Shown one piece after another: positions 24,911-36,508 of a DNA stretch of 64,000 bases. This stretch comes from Dromiciops gliroides (Eukaryota > Chordata > Mammalia > Microbiotheria > Microbiotheriidae). A program made the position numbers and the translations under genes. The notes under the pieces are model-generated. The model saw nothing but the letters and a program-made list of their open reading frames with translations, ran no database searches and was not told the DNA's origin. The stretch lies in NCBI RefSeq assembly GCF_019393635.1, contig NC_057861.1, forward strand, positions 60,992,532 to 61,056,531, read 5' to 3'. The stretch's first letter is position 1. The number at the start of each line of letters is the position of its first letter.

Positions 24911-25181
24911 AAAAGACCCGAACTGAATAGAAAATTTGATTTTCAAATATAAGACCCTAGAGAAGCATAAAAAGGTAAGCAGGAAAAAACAAATCATGAA
25001 GGATATTGAAAGGTTAAACTATTTACATCCCTTCATGAGAAGATGATACCTCTAGCTCATAAGAACTTTCTCAGTATTAGGGTAGCTGAAAGGAATGTAC
25101 TTATACAGAGGGCACAGGTGTGAATTTAATATGAAGGGATGATACCTGTAAAGAATTTATTTTTTCGTTTATCTTTTTTTT

Positions 25182-25323
25182 TGTTTTTTGCAGGGCAATT
25201 GGGGTTAAGTGACTTGCCCAGGGTCACACAGCTAGTAAGTTTTAAGTGTCTGAGGTCGGATTTGAACTCAGGTACTCCTGAATCCAGGGCCAGTGCTCTA
25301 TCCACTGTGCCACCAGCTGCCCC
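25182..25323 (-). mobile_element. CORE-SINE (WSINE1/WALLSI type)
   Basis: Antisense copy, poly-T left, with ttatctttttttt repeated on both sides. It lies in the inter-ORF part of the L1. Confidence 0.92.
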
Positions 25324-25330
25324 TTATCTT

Positions 25331-25444
25331 TTTTTTTTGTGGGGTAGACAGGGTCATGTGGCTTATGTCTGGGGCCAGATTTGGGCTTGGAGCCTACTGG
25401 GTCCAGGGCTGGTGCTTTGTCCACTGTGTCACCTAGCTGCCCCT
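25331..25444 (-). mobile_element. Diverged or internally deleted CORE-SINE
   Basis: Adjacent to the previous SINE. Ends ctgtgtcacctagctgcccc (SINE head on the - strand), but the CORE part is reduced to ggtcatgtggcttatgtct and tggggccagatttggg. Confidence 0.7.
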
Positions 25445-25889
25445 TAAAATAAAATTAAGGGGTGAGAGGAATGCACTGGAAGAAAGGGAAAGAGAGAGGT
25501 GGAATGGGGTAAAGTAGCCCACATAAAAGAAACAAACAAAAAAACCCCACCTTATGGAGTAGAGAGGAAAAAGGAGGAAGGAGTGTGGGAGTAAGCCTTG
25601 AGGTAGGACAAGCGGTCTTTTCAAAAAGAAAAATTCTCACAGACAACACCTAATGCATAGTCCCTCATTTTCACTGAACATATCTTTTCAGACAAAGAAG
25701 AATTCATCAATGGAATCCCCTCCCACTATCAAAATAAGAACTCCTTCTTTCTCCATCCTTTTCACTCCCTCTTCCTCCTCACTCACTTTCCTATAGGTTC
25801 TTGTCTTCCTGAGAGATCACAAGCATCATTTTCTCCTAGAGTGTCCTTCACTTCAGTATATTTGAATTTTTGATCAATTGTCTTCACTT

Positions 25890-26044
25890 AAAAACATTTT
25901 TTTTTGGGGGTGAAGCAATTGGGGTTAAGTGACTTGCCTAGGGTCACACAGCTAGCAAGAGTTAAGTGTCTCAGGTTGGATTTAAACTCAGGTTCTCCTG
26001 AATCCAGGGCCAGTGCTTTATCCACTGTGCCACCTAGCTGCCCC
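25890..26044 (-). mobile_element. CORE-SINE (WSINE1/WALLSI type)
   Basis: Target duplication aattgtcttcactt at 25876-25889 and 26045-26058. Confidence 0.95.
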
Positions 26045-26058
26045 AATTGTCTTCACTT

Positions 26059-26689
26059 TTGCTTCTTTGGTGAAACTTTCCATAACAGATTCATATGTTT
26101 CTAGTCTACCAATTATTTCTGCTGTGCAGGCCAGAAATTTTGCTCTCAACATTTTCCTTTCTCTTTTAAGTCATTCAAGAATACTTTGTTGTATTTATGT
26201 GTTCCCAAATTAAAAATTCTGTCTCATCAAGTGTTATCATTTTCTTTTTTTCTTTCTTGCAGTATTTCTTCATAGAGCCTTGAACTCATTTATTACATAT
26301 GGATATTTTCTTATACCATTAATGTTTTCCTTATTGATTTCTCTATTTTTGTTCAATGTATTTCAGTTTTTTCCTCATAAGATCTTTGATAATTTTAGTC
26401 TCTTTTCTTATTATCTCCTATTGCTTACTTTCAGACTCTCTCCCCTTTGATGGTGATTTTTTTGGGAGCCAGATCTCAAACTATCTTAGCCTCCTCTTAC
26501 TCTGGGCAATTCATAGTTCACTAGCTTAGAGCTCTGCCCTAAATGATTTTTGAGGGAACAGAACTGACTTCATTTGAATCCAGGATTTTCTTCAGGCTTA
26601 CTGGAATGCCATACAGTCCAGCTTAGAATCTCTCACACACTGTTTTTTCCCATTCCCTCTATTTCCCTGTTCTTTATACCTGCAGGACA
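26059..26689. other. AT-rich sequence left of the OR duplication array
   Basis: T-rich on the + strand. The pattern (tttgttcaatgtatttcag, ctcataagatctttgat) resembles the antisense of an L1 ORF1 coiled-coil region, as at 59,340-59,560, but too weakly to assign. No gene seen. Confidence 0.35.
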
Positions 26690-27278
26690 GAGCAGTGTCA
26701 TGTTAATGCCACTGTAGTGGGGAATGGTTTCTGTCAGTTAAAGTTTGGATCTCTGAGGCTATTGGAGAATAGGGTTATGTTATGTTTCAAGCCAAGATAC
26801 ATGTCCTTCCTTGTTCTTTTGGTTTCTCTGCCCTCCTACAGTGATCTTCTGTTGCATAGGAAAATGTCATGGCACTGGATACAGAGGCCTAAGAAAATTT
26901 CTACACCTGGAGCCTAGATAACCTCAGCAATGGAAAGAAGTAGAAGGGATTGAGGTGTGGAATTGAGTTTTGTTGCAATTATATAGGATTTCAACTTAGC
27001 TGCTCTTAACATGGTGGAGAATAGGCACTGAATGAGTTTGAGCTGGGCCTTAGTTCATTGTGTTCTTAAATTTTTTCTTTTGGGTTCCTGGTGTCCTAGA
27101 CCATGGAAGTAGCTAAATTTGTTTTATCTTTAGTGAATAATTTCAATTTTGGAGAGACCTAATAGTTTGTGAGGATCAAAGAAAATGTCTAGTCTTCATC
27201 CTTGTTGGTCACATGTTATCATTATTTTAGCCATGATTATCAATAGAGGCAGAAAGTTGCTGTAAGAAGTGCTCCGTT

Positions 27279-27430
27279 GGGGCAGCTAGGTGGCACAGTG
27301 GATAGAGCACCGGCCTTGGAGTCAGGAATACCTGAGTTCAAATCCGGCCTTGGACACTTAACACTTACTAGCTGTGTGACCCTGGGCAAGTCACTTAACC
27401 TCAACTGCCTCACTAAAAAAAAAAAGAAGA
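27279..27430 (+). mobile_element. CORE-SINE, U1-specific
   Basis: Full-length, with gaagtgctccgtt / gaagtgcttcatt flanks. The matching site in U2 (about 43,025-43,040) has no SINE, so it inserted after the units separated. Confidence 0.94.
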
Positions 27431-27504
27431 AGAAGTGCTTCATTACCATAGTCTGGGTTCAGTGAGTGACCAAGTTTTTTATTATCCCTTATTGATTTTG
27501 ATTA

Positions 27505-27640
27505 ATTTCCTCAGGCAGCTTGGAGGCATAGAGGGTAAAACCCTAGACTTGGAGTCAGTAAGACCTATCCTATTCCATTTACTAGCTTTGTGATTCTGCG
27601 CAATTACTTAAGTGCCTTCAGCCTCAGTTTTTGAGACTAA
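27505..27640 (+). repeat. Older SINE (Mar1/MIR-like)
   Basis: Contains ggaggcatagagggtaaaa, tagacttggagtcagtaaga and gcctcagtttttgagact. Also present in U2 at 43,105-43,235, so it predates the duplication. Confidence 0.65.
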
Positions 27641-27654
27641 CTTATAGAATACTT

Positions 27655-28500
27655 AATATTAATAATGCAAATAGCTTGCATTGTATAGCACTTTAGGGTC
27701 AGGAAAACATTTTGCAAATAGTATTTCCTTTTATCCTTGTAACAATCCTGGGAGGGAGCTACAATGATTATTACCATTTTACACATGAAGAATCTGAGGC
27801 AGAAAGAGGCTAGATGAATCACCCAGAGTCATCCTTGTTTTAGATCAGATTTAAATTCAGGACTTTCTGACTCTAGGTTCAGCACACTATCCACTGAACC
27901 CAAGTGCTCATTCAGAAACTGGGGGATTCAATATCTTTCAACAAACATTTCCTGTATGACTGCTATGGGTAGAGCCCTGTATTTGCCACCAAGAAAATGC
28001 AGAAATGTTAAATGAAAACATAATCCAGATAAGTTGGGAAATTATACCAACCCACAAATAACAATTTTTTAAAACCATGTTAGTAATAAATTTTTGGTAG
28101 TTTGTTGGAAGGAGTATTTGATATAATATCTAATACAATTTTTGCAGAGAAGATGGTGAAATGCAACCTCCTTGGTATATACATGATTAGGAATTGCATG
28201 ATGTTCAGATTCCTTGAGTAGTCATTATGGTAACTAGCATGTATACAATGCTTTTTTATTTTGCAAAGTAGTTTACACATGTTAATTAATATTAATATAA
28301 GGTGTTATATTAATATATTAATTCACTTAATCAAAATTTTTGTGAGGGAGGTGCTATTTTTATCTTCATTTTAGAGATGAAGAAACTGAAGCACAAAAAA
28401 TTAAGTTGCTTGATTAAGGGTACACAGGTAGTGAGGGTCTGAGGCATGATTGAACTTAGCTTTTCCTGACTCTAAGTCCTTTGCTCTATCCACTATGACA
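27655..28500 (+). repeat. Two MIR copies in tandem (27,655-27,900 and 28,230-28,500)
   Basis: Each shows the MIR order: tagcttgcattgtatagcac, ttgtaacaatcctgggagg, acacatgaagaatctgaggc; and tagtttacacatgttaatta, gagatgaagaaactgaagca, aagtcctttgctctatccac. Both are repeated in U2 (43,250-44,100). Confidence 0.8.
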
Positions 28501-28529
28501 TCTTATTATTAATGGTTCAGTGGATGGCA

Positions 28530-29300
28530 GGAAGTCTCCATTAGATTGTCCAGGCATCTGTGCTGACCTTGTGCCATTTCACTGTTTTTTCAATCAGTGA
28601 TTTAGATGAAGGTTATCAAATCTGTAGATGAAATACAAAGCTGCCACAGATAGCTAACACACTGGATGACAACAGACAAATCCAAAAATATTTTGACAGT
28701 TTAGACCACTGGGCTGAATCTTCTTAGATAACATTTAATAAGGATAAATGTAAAGTCTTACATTTGGGTACAAAATTTTAGTTTACCAAGTACCAGATGG
28801 GAGAATGATATATAGATAACAGATTGTCTGAGAAAGAGACCTTAGGGTCTCTGGACTACAAACTCAATGTGAATTAAGCAATATGATGTGGCAACTCCTA
28901 AGGCCAGTGGCCTGCATTAAGAGAGGCATGACTTACAAGAGTAAAGATATGGCCATCTCTCTCTATTCTGCCCTCATCTGACCTCATTAGGAGTATTATA
29001 TTTCATTCTGTGCACCATGATTCTAGAAGGATGTTAACAAGTTGGAGAGCATATAGAGAAGAGCAAGGAAGATGGTGAAAGGCCTTGAATTCATGTCATA
29101 TTAAGACTGATGGAACTCGGAATTTTTTGCCTGTTGAAGGGAAGACTCAGTTGGGGAATAATGTCTATTTTCAAGTATTTGAATGGCTGTTGTATGGAAG
29201 AGGGGTTAGACTTGCTCTATTTGGCCCCAGAGGGAAGGATCATGGGCCACCAGAGGCAAATGGTGGAAGCTGCAAAGAGGCGGATTGAGTCTTGATGTTT
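28530..29300 (+). mobile_element. L3/CR1 LINE relic in U1
   Basis: Same region of the L3 reverse transcriptase as at 17,010: aatgtaaagtcttacatttgg (KCKVLHLG), aagatggtgaaaggccttga (MVKGLE), gcttgctctatttggcccca-like (LDLFCLAPE). Truncated at about 29,300. Confidence 0.85.
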
Positions 29301-29924
29301 CAGCCATAAATGGATCTGAGAATCCAAGATATAGAGATAAGTATGGGTTCCTGTCTGCTCTATGTTTGGGAAATAGCCTCTGTAAAAGCTCTGAGGGGAG
29401 AGATGGGACATTATTATATGTAGGTAAGTTTGACTGGAATGTAGAGTATGTTGGGGGCAGTTAGGTGAAATCAGACCAGGGACATATGTTGCATTTAGGT
29501 TATGAAGAGTTTTAAATGTCATGGGGGTCAAATTTTATCCTAGTTATAACAGGGAGCCAGTGAAACATCTTAAAGAAAGTAGGGAAATGGTCAGACCCAT
29601 GTTTGAGGGTAGTGGCGTCAAAGATGATCACAAAAGCAATTGGACTTTGAACAGATGTACCCATTCAACGTCTCGTTGTCAAATGGAGCTGCTCATAGTT
29701 TTTCAAGAGGCTCCATTTTGTCAGGTGCAACTAAACTGGAAAGATTTTATCTATGGCACAAAGGAAAGGAAAAAGAGGCTCATCATGTGTCAGCTGGCCA
29801 CCAAGTGATGAATTTGTTTTAACCACAGAAATTCATAATGTTCCTAAGAATTGGAGGAATTGGGACCTGGACTTCCAATGATGAAATCCCATATTGATTT
29901 TCTTTATTTTTTTTCTCTCTCCTG

Positions 29925-30130
29925 TAGCTATATAATAGTTTATAGTTTATAAAATACTTTCATATATAATATTTGATTTGATGTACAGAGGAAAAAACAT
30001 TTTAGGTAGCCAGGGCAGGTCTATAAATTCCCATTTCAGAAATGACAAAATTGACAAAATGACAACATTGAGGGATAAAGATATTAAGTGATTTGGCCAA
30101 TGGCACACAGCTTATAGGTAATAGGCTGAG
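29925..30130 (+). repeat. MIR in U1
   Basis: Contains gtttatagtttataaaatac, agtgatttggccaatggcac and acagcttataggtaatag. Paralogous copies are at 49,060 (split by an L1) and 62,530. Confidence 0.65.
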
Positions 30131-30671
30131 GACTTTCACTCCATTTCCAGCACCTTTTTTAGCTGGAAAATGTTGTGAGGAAGCAGGAGGTATTCAATTA
30201 GTGGAGTATAATGGAAAAACCAGGAATAGAGGTAGGAAACTTGGGGTTCATCAAACAACATTTATTAAGCACCCATGATGTGCCAGGCATTCTGGTAAGC
30301 TTGGGAGATACAAAATGAGGCAAAAGACAGTCCCTGACCTCAAGGATCTCACAATCTAATGGGGGAGACAAAATGCAAACAAATATATACAAACAAGCTA
30401 TATAGAGGATTAATAGGAAAACATTAACAGAAAGATGGGACTAGAATTAAGAGGGGTTGAGTAAGGCTTCCAGTAAAAAATGGGATTTAAAAAAAACATT
30501 AGTAACTTAAATGAAACAAAAAAGAAACCTGTAGGTGGAGTCAAGTAGAGAGAGCATTCCAGACATGGGGGACAGCCTGAGAAAATGCCCAGAGCCAAGT
30601 ATCTCAGTGTCTTGTTAATGGAGGAGTAAAGAGGCTAGTGTCACTAGAGCTAAGAGTATGTGGTGGTGGTG

Positions 30672-30818
30672 GGGGGGCAGCTAGGTGGTACAGTGGATAA
30701 AGCACTGGCCCTGGATTCAGGAAGTCCTGAGTTCAAATCCAGTCTCAGACACTAGACACTTACTAGCTATGTGACCCTGGGCAAGTCATTTAATACTCAT
30801 TGCCCCACCAAAAAAAAA
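30672..30818 (+). mobile_element. CORE-SINE (WSINE1/WALLSI type)
   Basis: Full-length copy in the old repeat downstream of the OR pseudogene, ending in an A9 run. Not present at the matching U2 or U3 positions (50,850 and 63,680). Confidence 0.9.
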
Positions 30819-31087
30819 GTTTGTGGTAGGGAGCAATGCATTAAAAGACCGAAAGGGTAGAAAGGGTTATAAAGGGATTTTGAATGTCAAATAGTGGATT
30901 TTATATTTGATCCTTGAGTCAATATGTAATCATTGACATTCATTGCTTAGGAGGGGTGACAGGGTCAGACTTGTATTTTAGGACAATCCTTTAGTGGCTA
31001 AATGGAAGACAGATTTGAGCAGGGAGAGAATGGAGGAATCCAACCTTTTTGCCTCCCAATGTTTTCACCAGAAGTACGTTTGTCCTT

Positions 31088-31241
31088 GGGGAAGCTAGGT
31101 GGCACAGTGGATAAAGCACTGGCCTTGGATTCAGGAGGACCTGAGTTCAAATCCAGCCTCAGACACTTGACACTTACTAGCTGTGTGAACCTGGACAAAT
31201 CACTTAACCCCAATTGCCTCATCAAAGAAGAAGTAGAAGAA

Positions 31242-31276
<35 letters not shown>

Positions 31277-31287
31277 AGAAGAAGAAG

Positions 31288-31316
<29 letters not shown>
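31088..31316 (+). mobile_element. CORE-SINE with expanded (AAG)n tail
   Basis: Starts ggggaagctaggtggcacag. The A-rich tail has grown into a (GAA/AAG)n tract of about 85 bp (31,231-31,316). Flanks aagtacgtttgtcc / aagtacatgtgtcc form the target duplication. The tract ends some 40 bp from the OR pseudogene. Confidence 0.93.
31231..31316. repeat. (GAA)n microsatellite
   Basis: Nearly pure GAA/AAG triplets growing out of a SINE tail; one GAGGAA interruption near 31,251. Confidence 0.95.
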
Positions 31317-31319
<3 letters not shown>

Positions 31320-31355
31320 CATGTGTCCTATTCTAAGGGCCAGGAGTTAGCCCCA

Positions 31356-32292
31356 TCACTGAGAGGAGTCTATTCTGCTAATGAGCCTCCTTAGGGCACC
31401 TTTTATGTCTTTATTCCTCAGTGTATAGATAAAGGGGTTCAGCATGGGAGTGACCACAGCATACATTGCTGAGGCAACTGTGCTCTTCCAAGAAGAGTGG
31501 GTAGTTGAGGAGCTCAAATATACTCCAAGTCCTGTGCCATAGAATAAGGAAACAACAGTGAGGTGAGATCCACAGGTAGAAAAGGCTTTATACTTACCCT
31601 GAGCAGATGGGACTTTCAAAATGGAAGAAAAGATCTGACCATAAGAGAAAAGGATCCTCATAAGGGGAAGAATACCCAATAGTCCAAATATAATATATAT
31701 TGAGATATAATTGAGAAGGGTGTCAGAACAAGAGAGTTTCAGAACCTCAGCAAGATCACAAAAGAAGTGCTGAATTTCATGGTCTGTACAGAAGGAGAAA
31801 CGTGTTACCATCAGACTGTGAACAAGGGAGACTAGAAAGCTTAACATCCAGGAGAGCAGCACCAGCAGGCTACAGACCCCAGGGCTCATAATGACTGTAT
31901 AGTGTAGAGGGTGACAGATAGCCACAAAACGGTCATAGACCATTGCAGTGAGGAGAAAATTGTCCAAAGCAGCAAAAAAGCAAAAAGAACATCTGGACAA
32001 GACAGTCAGCATAGGAAATGGCCTTGTTTTGTGTCAAGATGCTTGCCAACATCTTTGGGATTGTGGTAGATACCACACAGAGATCCACAAAGGACAGATT
32101 GGAGAGGAAGAAGTACATGGGGGTGTGGAGGTGAGAGTCAGAGCCAATGGCCAACATTATGAGCAGGTTTCCAATCACGGTGACCAAGTATATGCCCAAG
32201 AAGAACCCAAAGAGTGGCCCCTGCTGGTCTGGCTTCTCAGAAAATTCCAGGAGGATAAATTCAGTGAATTGTGTTTGGTTTCCTGGTACCAT
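31356..32292 (-). pseudogene. Olfactory receptor pseudogene (class II, family 1/7-like), single frameshift
   Basis: An odorant G-protein-coupled receptor gene, closely similar to the intact copy at 51,305-52,243. The N-terminal part (start ATG at 32,290-32,292, [17 protein letters not shown]) is open through TM3 to about residue 102. There a net 2-nt deletion near 31,975 shifts the frame, so the natural frame stops soon afterwards. The remaining coding part, from [18 protein letters not shown] to the TM7 region [16 protein letters not shown] and ISRIDSSQ, is intact in the other frame to the stop at 31,356. The 3' splice site before the ATG is kept. One lesion only suggests recent inactivation; a sequencing error is the alternative explanation. 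Confidence 0.93.
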
Positions 32293-32304
32293 AAGGTTGA
32301 GTCT

Positions 32305-32330
32305 TCTGCTTGGAAAGAGGAGTAAGAAGA
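32305..32330 (-). promoter_or_regulatory. 3' splice site before OR pseudogene ATG
   Basis: On the - strand a pyrimidine-rich tract ends ctctttccaagcag; the AG pairs with 32,306-32,307, leaving a 13-nt leader before the ATG. OR genes usually have an intron just upstream of the single coding exon. Confidence 0.7.
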
Positions 32331-32654
32331 GCATGACATGAAAATTCAGTTATCCTTGCATATGGAAAAGGAAGGGAAAGAACCTCAGTCTCTGACTTAT
32401 AATTTCTAGGTTCTGTCCCTGTCTCTAACACAGACAGGAGGAGAACAAAGAGTGAGACATATGAGGTCTTTCCCAAAATGGGGAAATCCCTTAAGGAACT
32501 CACCAATGGGAAAAGGAGGGTGGCCTGGGGGAATGATATGGAGGGTAAGAAGACCATGGGCACTGAGTCATGACTATTAAATCCACATAATCAGAAAAAT
32601 AGGGTTGGAGATGAAGGGTCATTTTACAGATGAGAAGTCATTATCTGGCAGTTG

Positions 32655-33830
32655 TTTGAAGACCCCTCCCATGAGCAGGAACCCACCACCTCCTGATAGT
32701 CCATTTCTCATTTGGTTAGCTCTACGTGTTAAGAAGTTTGTTTGTTGGTTTGTTTTCTGATATTCAATCCAAATCTGCCTTTTTGCCTTGTCTTCTACAG
32801 GCTAAGAAAAGCAGGTCTAACTCCTCTTGCTAGCCCTTCAAATTTTTAAAGATAGCTACCACTCCAGAAGAGCAAGAGCAGACCACATATCTTTTGTAGA
32901 CAAAGACCTTGATACCCCTAAGAGAGAATGCCTGAGGAGATCAAGAAAAGGAGTTTCTCATTTTGGAGCTGGTGCTGGTAACAAGACTAGACCCTGCAGG
33001 AGTTGATGGCCAGTAGAGAGGACTCACCCAGAAGGATTTTCATGTCCAAGCAAAAGAAGGTCTGACTTTATTTATACTTAGCTTCCCTTCCACTAAGATC
33101 TTCAAGCCCTTTTCTTATGTGTAAGATATACTGCAGGGCTACTCTCCAAACCCAAATTTAGATCAGCAAGTTGAGTGCCTATATGGCAACACTGATTTCC
33201 CTTCAAGTTCTAGTGGAGGTCTTGAGGTGTTTAGGGATGGTTGTCGAATATTTATGAACTTATAAACTTAAATACTTATAAACTTCCACCAATGTGCTTC
33301 CTCTATTGATTTTGAGTTGATATCAATTGGTTAGACAATTGATTTCTAGAATGAAGTGCTTACTAACGTTATATGATATGACCGTTTGTTATAAAATGAC
33401 CAGCCCCATCAAGGAAAAAAACGGCATCGATATATTCTCACACATGTACCGAGTTCAAGCAGGGAAAAATGAGACTAAGTTTAGAGAGTACCTGTTGCAA
33501 AGGGGCAACACAACTTCTCTAAGTGCTTTTTCTAGAGGTTCTTTTCTACTCTTCAGGGAACCCTTATGAAATTCTTCCTATGAATTGTATAATTTTTGCC
33601 TCTGCTTCATGCAGAATCCTAATGCTGTAGTTATTAGGAAAATTTTCCTTTCATTAAGTCTATTTTTTTGCAACTTCTATGCATCATTTCTAGTTCTGTT
33701 CTTTGAAGTCAAAGAAAACACATCTAACATTTCTCATGACAGTCTGTGAAATAGTTGAAAGCATTTGTCTCTCCCACTATCAAAATATCACATGTCCAAT
33801 ATTGCATGTTCCTTAAAAAACTTCTATATT
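32655..33830 (-). mobile_element. L3/CR1 fragments in U1
   Basis: Antisense L3 blocks at 32,655-32,870 (ctgcctttttgccttgtctt, gatagctaccactccagaag) and 33,550-33,780 (ttattaggaaaattttcctt, ctagttctgttctttgaagt). Both occur in U2 (54,770 and 55,850), so they predate the duplication. Sequence between them (32,880-33,550) is unit-specific, with no gene seen. Confidence 0.55.
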
Positions 33831-34001
33831 TTATCTGGGCTCCCCTCTCTGTCTCTCACCCCAACCTTACCCCCATCTTTGGAGGCAGAATTGATCAGAG
33901 TCTCTAGGTCATAATACACTTGTATCATATATCACCAAACTAGGAGGTACCATGTATGTCCTGGATCAAAATCATAGTAGAATGCAGGACATACTGGTTC
34001 C

Positions 34002-34146
34002 TTTTTTTTTTTTTGCAGGGCAATGGGGGTTAAGTGACTTGCCGAGGGTCATACAGCTAGTAAGTGTCTGAGGCTGGGTTTGAACTTAGGTCCTCCTGAA
34101 TCCAAGGCTAGTTAGTGCCTTATCCACTGCGCCACCTAGCTGCCCC
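34002..34146 (-). mobile_element. CORE-SINE, U1-specific
   Basis: Antisense copy flanked by catactggttcctttt / catactggttactttt. The U2 site (about 56,295) is empty. Confidence 0.92.
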
Positions 34147-34149
34147 CAT

Positions 34150-35990
34150 ACTGGTTACTTTTGATAAGTTGATTTTTGTATTTTAAGTATCCTTTATTAT
34201 AAGTGTCTTCTGCAAATTTCTGAGCATGCAGAAGAAAGGGTATTGGCATAGATGGAAAACAGGAAGGAAAGATAGGAGAAGGGAAGAAATAAGTATATAA
34301 TAGAATTTGAAATAATTAAATCAGAATTTCATATCTGGGCTATCTCTTATCAGAAACAGAAAGAGAGAAAGCCATAAGACAAAGTGGACAAGGTGGATAA
34401 AACATGACAAAATCACTAAAAATTACATTAGGACAGTAGGTAGAAAATGGTAGGAAGTGATGTGGGAGTCAGAGATAACTGGTCCTGCTGAATTTAAGAA
34501 AATATGAGGAATACTCAGAATATCGCAGTGGTGTCATATACATCATATAATAATGTCTATAAAAGGAACAACCATCAATCTTGGTACAGTGATGGACTGT
34601 ACCTCAAATACTATAAAGTCTGTTCCTCTGTCCTTATCATATCTTTCTTCCTATCATATCACACTTCCTAGGAATTCCAGTCCCTCCTCTGAAAACTCCC
34701 TATGTTCTTGACTTTCTTCAGATCATGGGAAATGGTTTCAGTTTACCCATCAGCTGCTATTGGGCTAGGGAGTCTTTCCATGACCTACCCTATCTTCACC
34801 AACTCTCCCTGACTATGAGTTTGGCCCTGAGTGATAGGCTTAGCCTAATATGCCATTCAGAGGTCTGTAGGTTCAGGGAGTATAGAAATCATATACAGTT
34901 TGTATGAAAAGGGCCTTACCATAGCCCAGTAATCTGTGTCTGGGAGTAGGGACATAACACCTCTCTCTTTACTAGGCTTTGAATTGGGGTATCTGAGCCT
35001 TACCTCTGGCTAAAGATTGTCCCTTGTGTTTGGATTATTCCTGGCTAAGATGGATTGGGCCACAATGAACTCACAGTTCTGCTACTGTGACAAAAATAAA
35101 AATTTATATTTTTGAAATGATTCAATGTCACCTAAAATTACACAAAGATTATCTCATTTGACTCTCAAAAAAGTACCATGAAGTCAATAGGGAATTGTTC
35201 ATTCCCATATTGTGGTTCAGGGCACAAGAAAAAAGAAAATCATTGGACTAACATCCTATTTCTAGTTTAAGGACAAAGATAGAACCAGAACCTGACTCTG
35301 ATGATGACTTATTATATTCTCCATTGATTTTCCTCTAATGTTGGTCCTAGACTGAACTCTGGATTTTCAAATAAATGCTGGAGTATGTCACATTTTCTTT
35401 CTCTTTCACCTTAATTAGGCTTTGATTTGAGTGATGCTGGGTTTGGAAGGCTCTCATCAGTTTCTGAGGACTGTCTGCTTCTCTTTCCCCTTATTTCCCA
35501 CCTGTTTTTCTCTCTCCATTCCCAACACTTCCCACCGCTAGTCACTTACTGAGCATAACCAAGGGAACAGGTTTGGCTGATTGTATCTGTTGGAAGGGAT
35601 GACAAGGAAGGCAGATACTTTGGGTCCCAGAAAAACTGAAGAGTTTCAGGCAGTTGGGCTGATTTCTCTGGAAGCCACAAGCAAACACTTGCCCAGCCTG
35701 AAATAGCTGATCTCTGGTCTTGTGGAGGGACAGGAAGACTATTTGAAATTTCTAGTGCCTAAGAGGCTCAATCCTCCAAACTCTTCATTAGATAAATTGT
35801 ATAGTTGTGTTTCCAATTCCTGAGCAGCTCATCATCCCCCTTTGGGGCAGGAAACTATAGTAGAAAATTTCCTAACAAGGAGAGCTGTCCAACATTGCCT
35901 GGAAAGTTATCAAACTCTGGAGATTTTGAACAAGAGGAGTCCTCTGAGGTACTTCAGGCCAATCTGAATCATCTCCTAAGTTCCCAATGA
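34150..35990. other. U1 sequence upstream of OR pseudogene, no gene
   Basis: Single-copy-like sequence apart from its U2 counterpart (56,300-58,230). It contains a MIR at about 35,090-35,320 (ttacacaaagattatctcat, atgaagtcaatagggaattg). No open frame is conserved between the two copies, which argues against a coding gene. Confidence 0.55.
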
Positions 35991-36215
35991 GGAATTCACT
36001 GCCTTTCAGGGCATCCCATTCTGCTGTTGTTTTTTAATTGCAAGGAAACATTTTCTCCTTGTGGATTTGTCTCATTTTGTCCTCATTTTGTCTTCTGGGG
36101 CCAAGCAGAAAAAGTCTAATTATTCTTCCACAGGAGATAATTTTAAATCCATGAAGAGAGCCATCATGTCCAACTAAAGTCTTCTCCAATACCAAAGTCT
36201 CCACATCCTTTAATT
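35990..36215 (-). mobile_element. L3/CR1 fragment in U1
   Basis: Antisense block with ttctggggccaagcagaaaa and gtctaattattcttccacag, the L3 segment for LDLFCLAPE and neighbours. The counterpart in U2 is 58,235-58,460. Confidence 0.65.
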
Positions 36216-36393
36216 GGTTCTCTTACATACTCTCTTTGTTACTTTGCCTTTTCACTTTGTACTTATAAAATTACTTTGGAATCCAAGCCTAAGACCAACC
36301 AGATATTTATTCCTATTAAATTTCATCTCATTAGATTTGGCTCAATGTTAAATTGGTCAAGATCTTTTTAAAAAATATATATATATATAAACA

Positions 36394-36508
36394 GGGGCAG
36401 CTAGATGGCATGGTGAATAAAGCACTGGCCCTGGAGTCAGAAGGACCTGAGTTCAAATCTGGCCTCAGACACTTGACACTTACTAGCTGTGTGACTCTGG
36501 GCAAGTCA
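36394..36508 (+). mobile_element. CORE-SINE with (CA)n at its 3' end
   Basis: Head ggggcagctagatggcatgg; the 3' end stops at gggcaagtca and continues as (CA)n/(TG)n. The A/B tandem duplication starts inside this SINE (about 36,455). U2 (58,640) lacks it. Confidence 0.9.

Larger units (their letters stand above)
23076..25660 (+). mobile_element. L1 LINE, 5' part (5' UTR, decayed ORF1, inter-ORF region)
   Basis: Starts with an L1 5'-terminal motif (ggcagagtcaagatggtgga, near 23,076). The 5' UTR runs to about 23,728, then ORF1: TIESFFGDKVDQ-like N-terminus, a coiled-coil region with many Lys/Glu, and at 24,229-24,678 the RNA-binding part (LENRSRRDHLKIIGLPENLD, IEIERIHQ, KILQAARKKQFKYSR), matching L1 ORF1p. 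Stops and two or more SINE insertions disrupt it. The part after 24,680 matches the 3' end of ORF1 and the region before ORF2. ORF2 (endonuclease/reverse transcriptase) is not seen. Confidence 0.85.
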
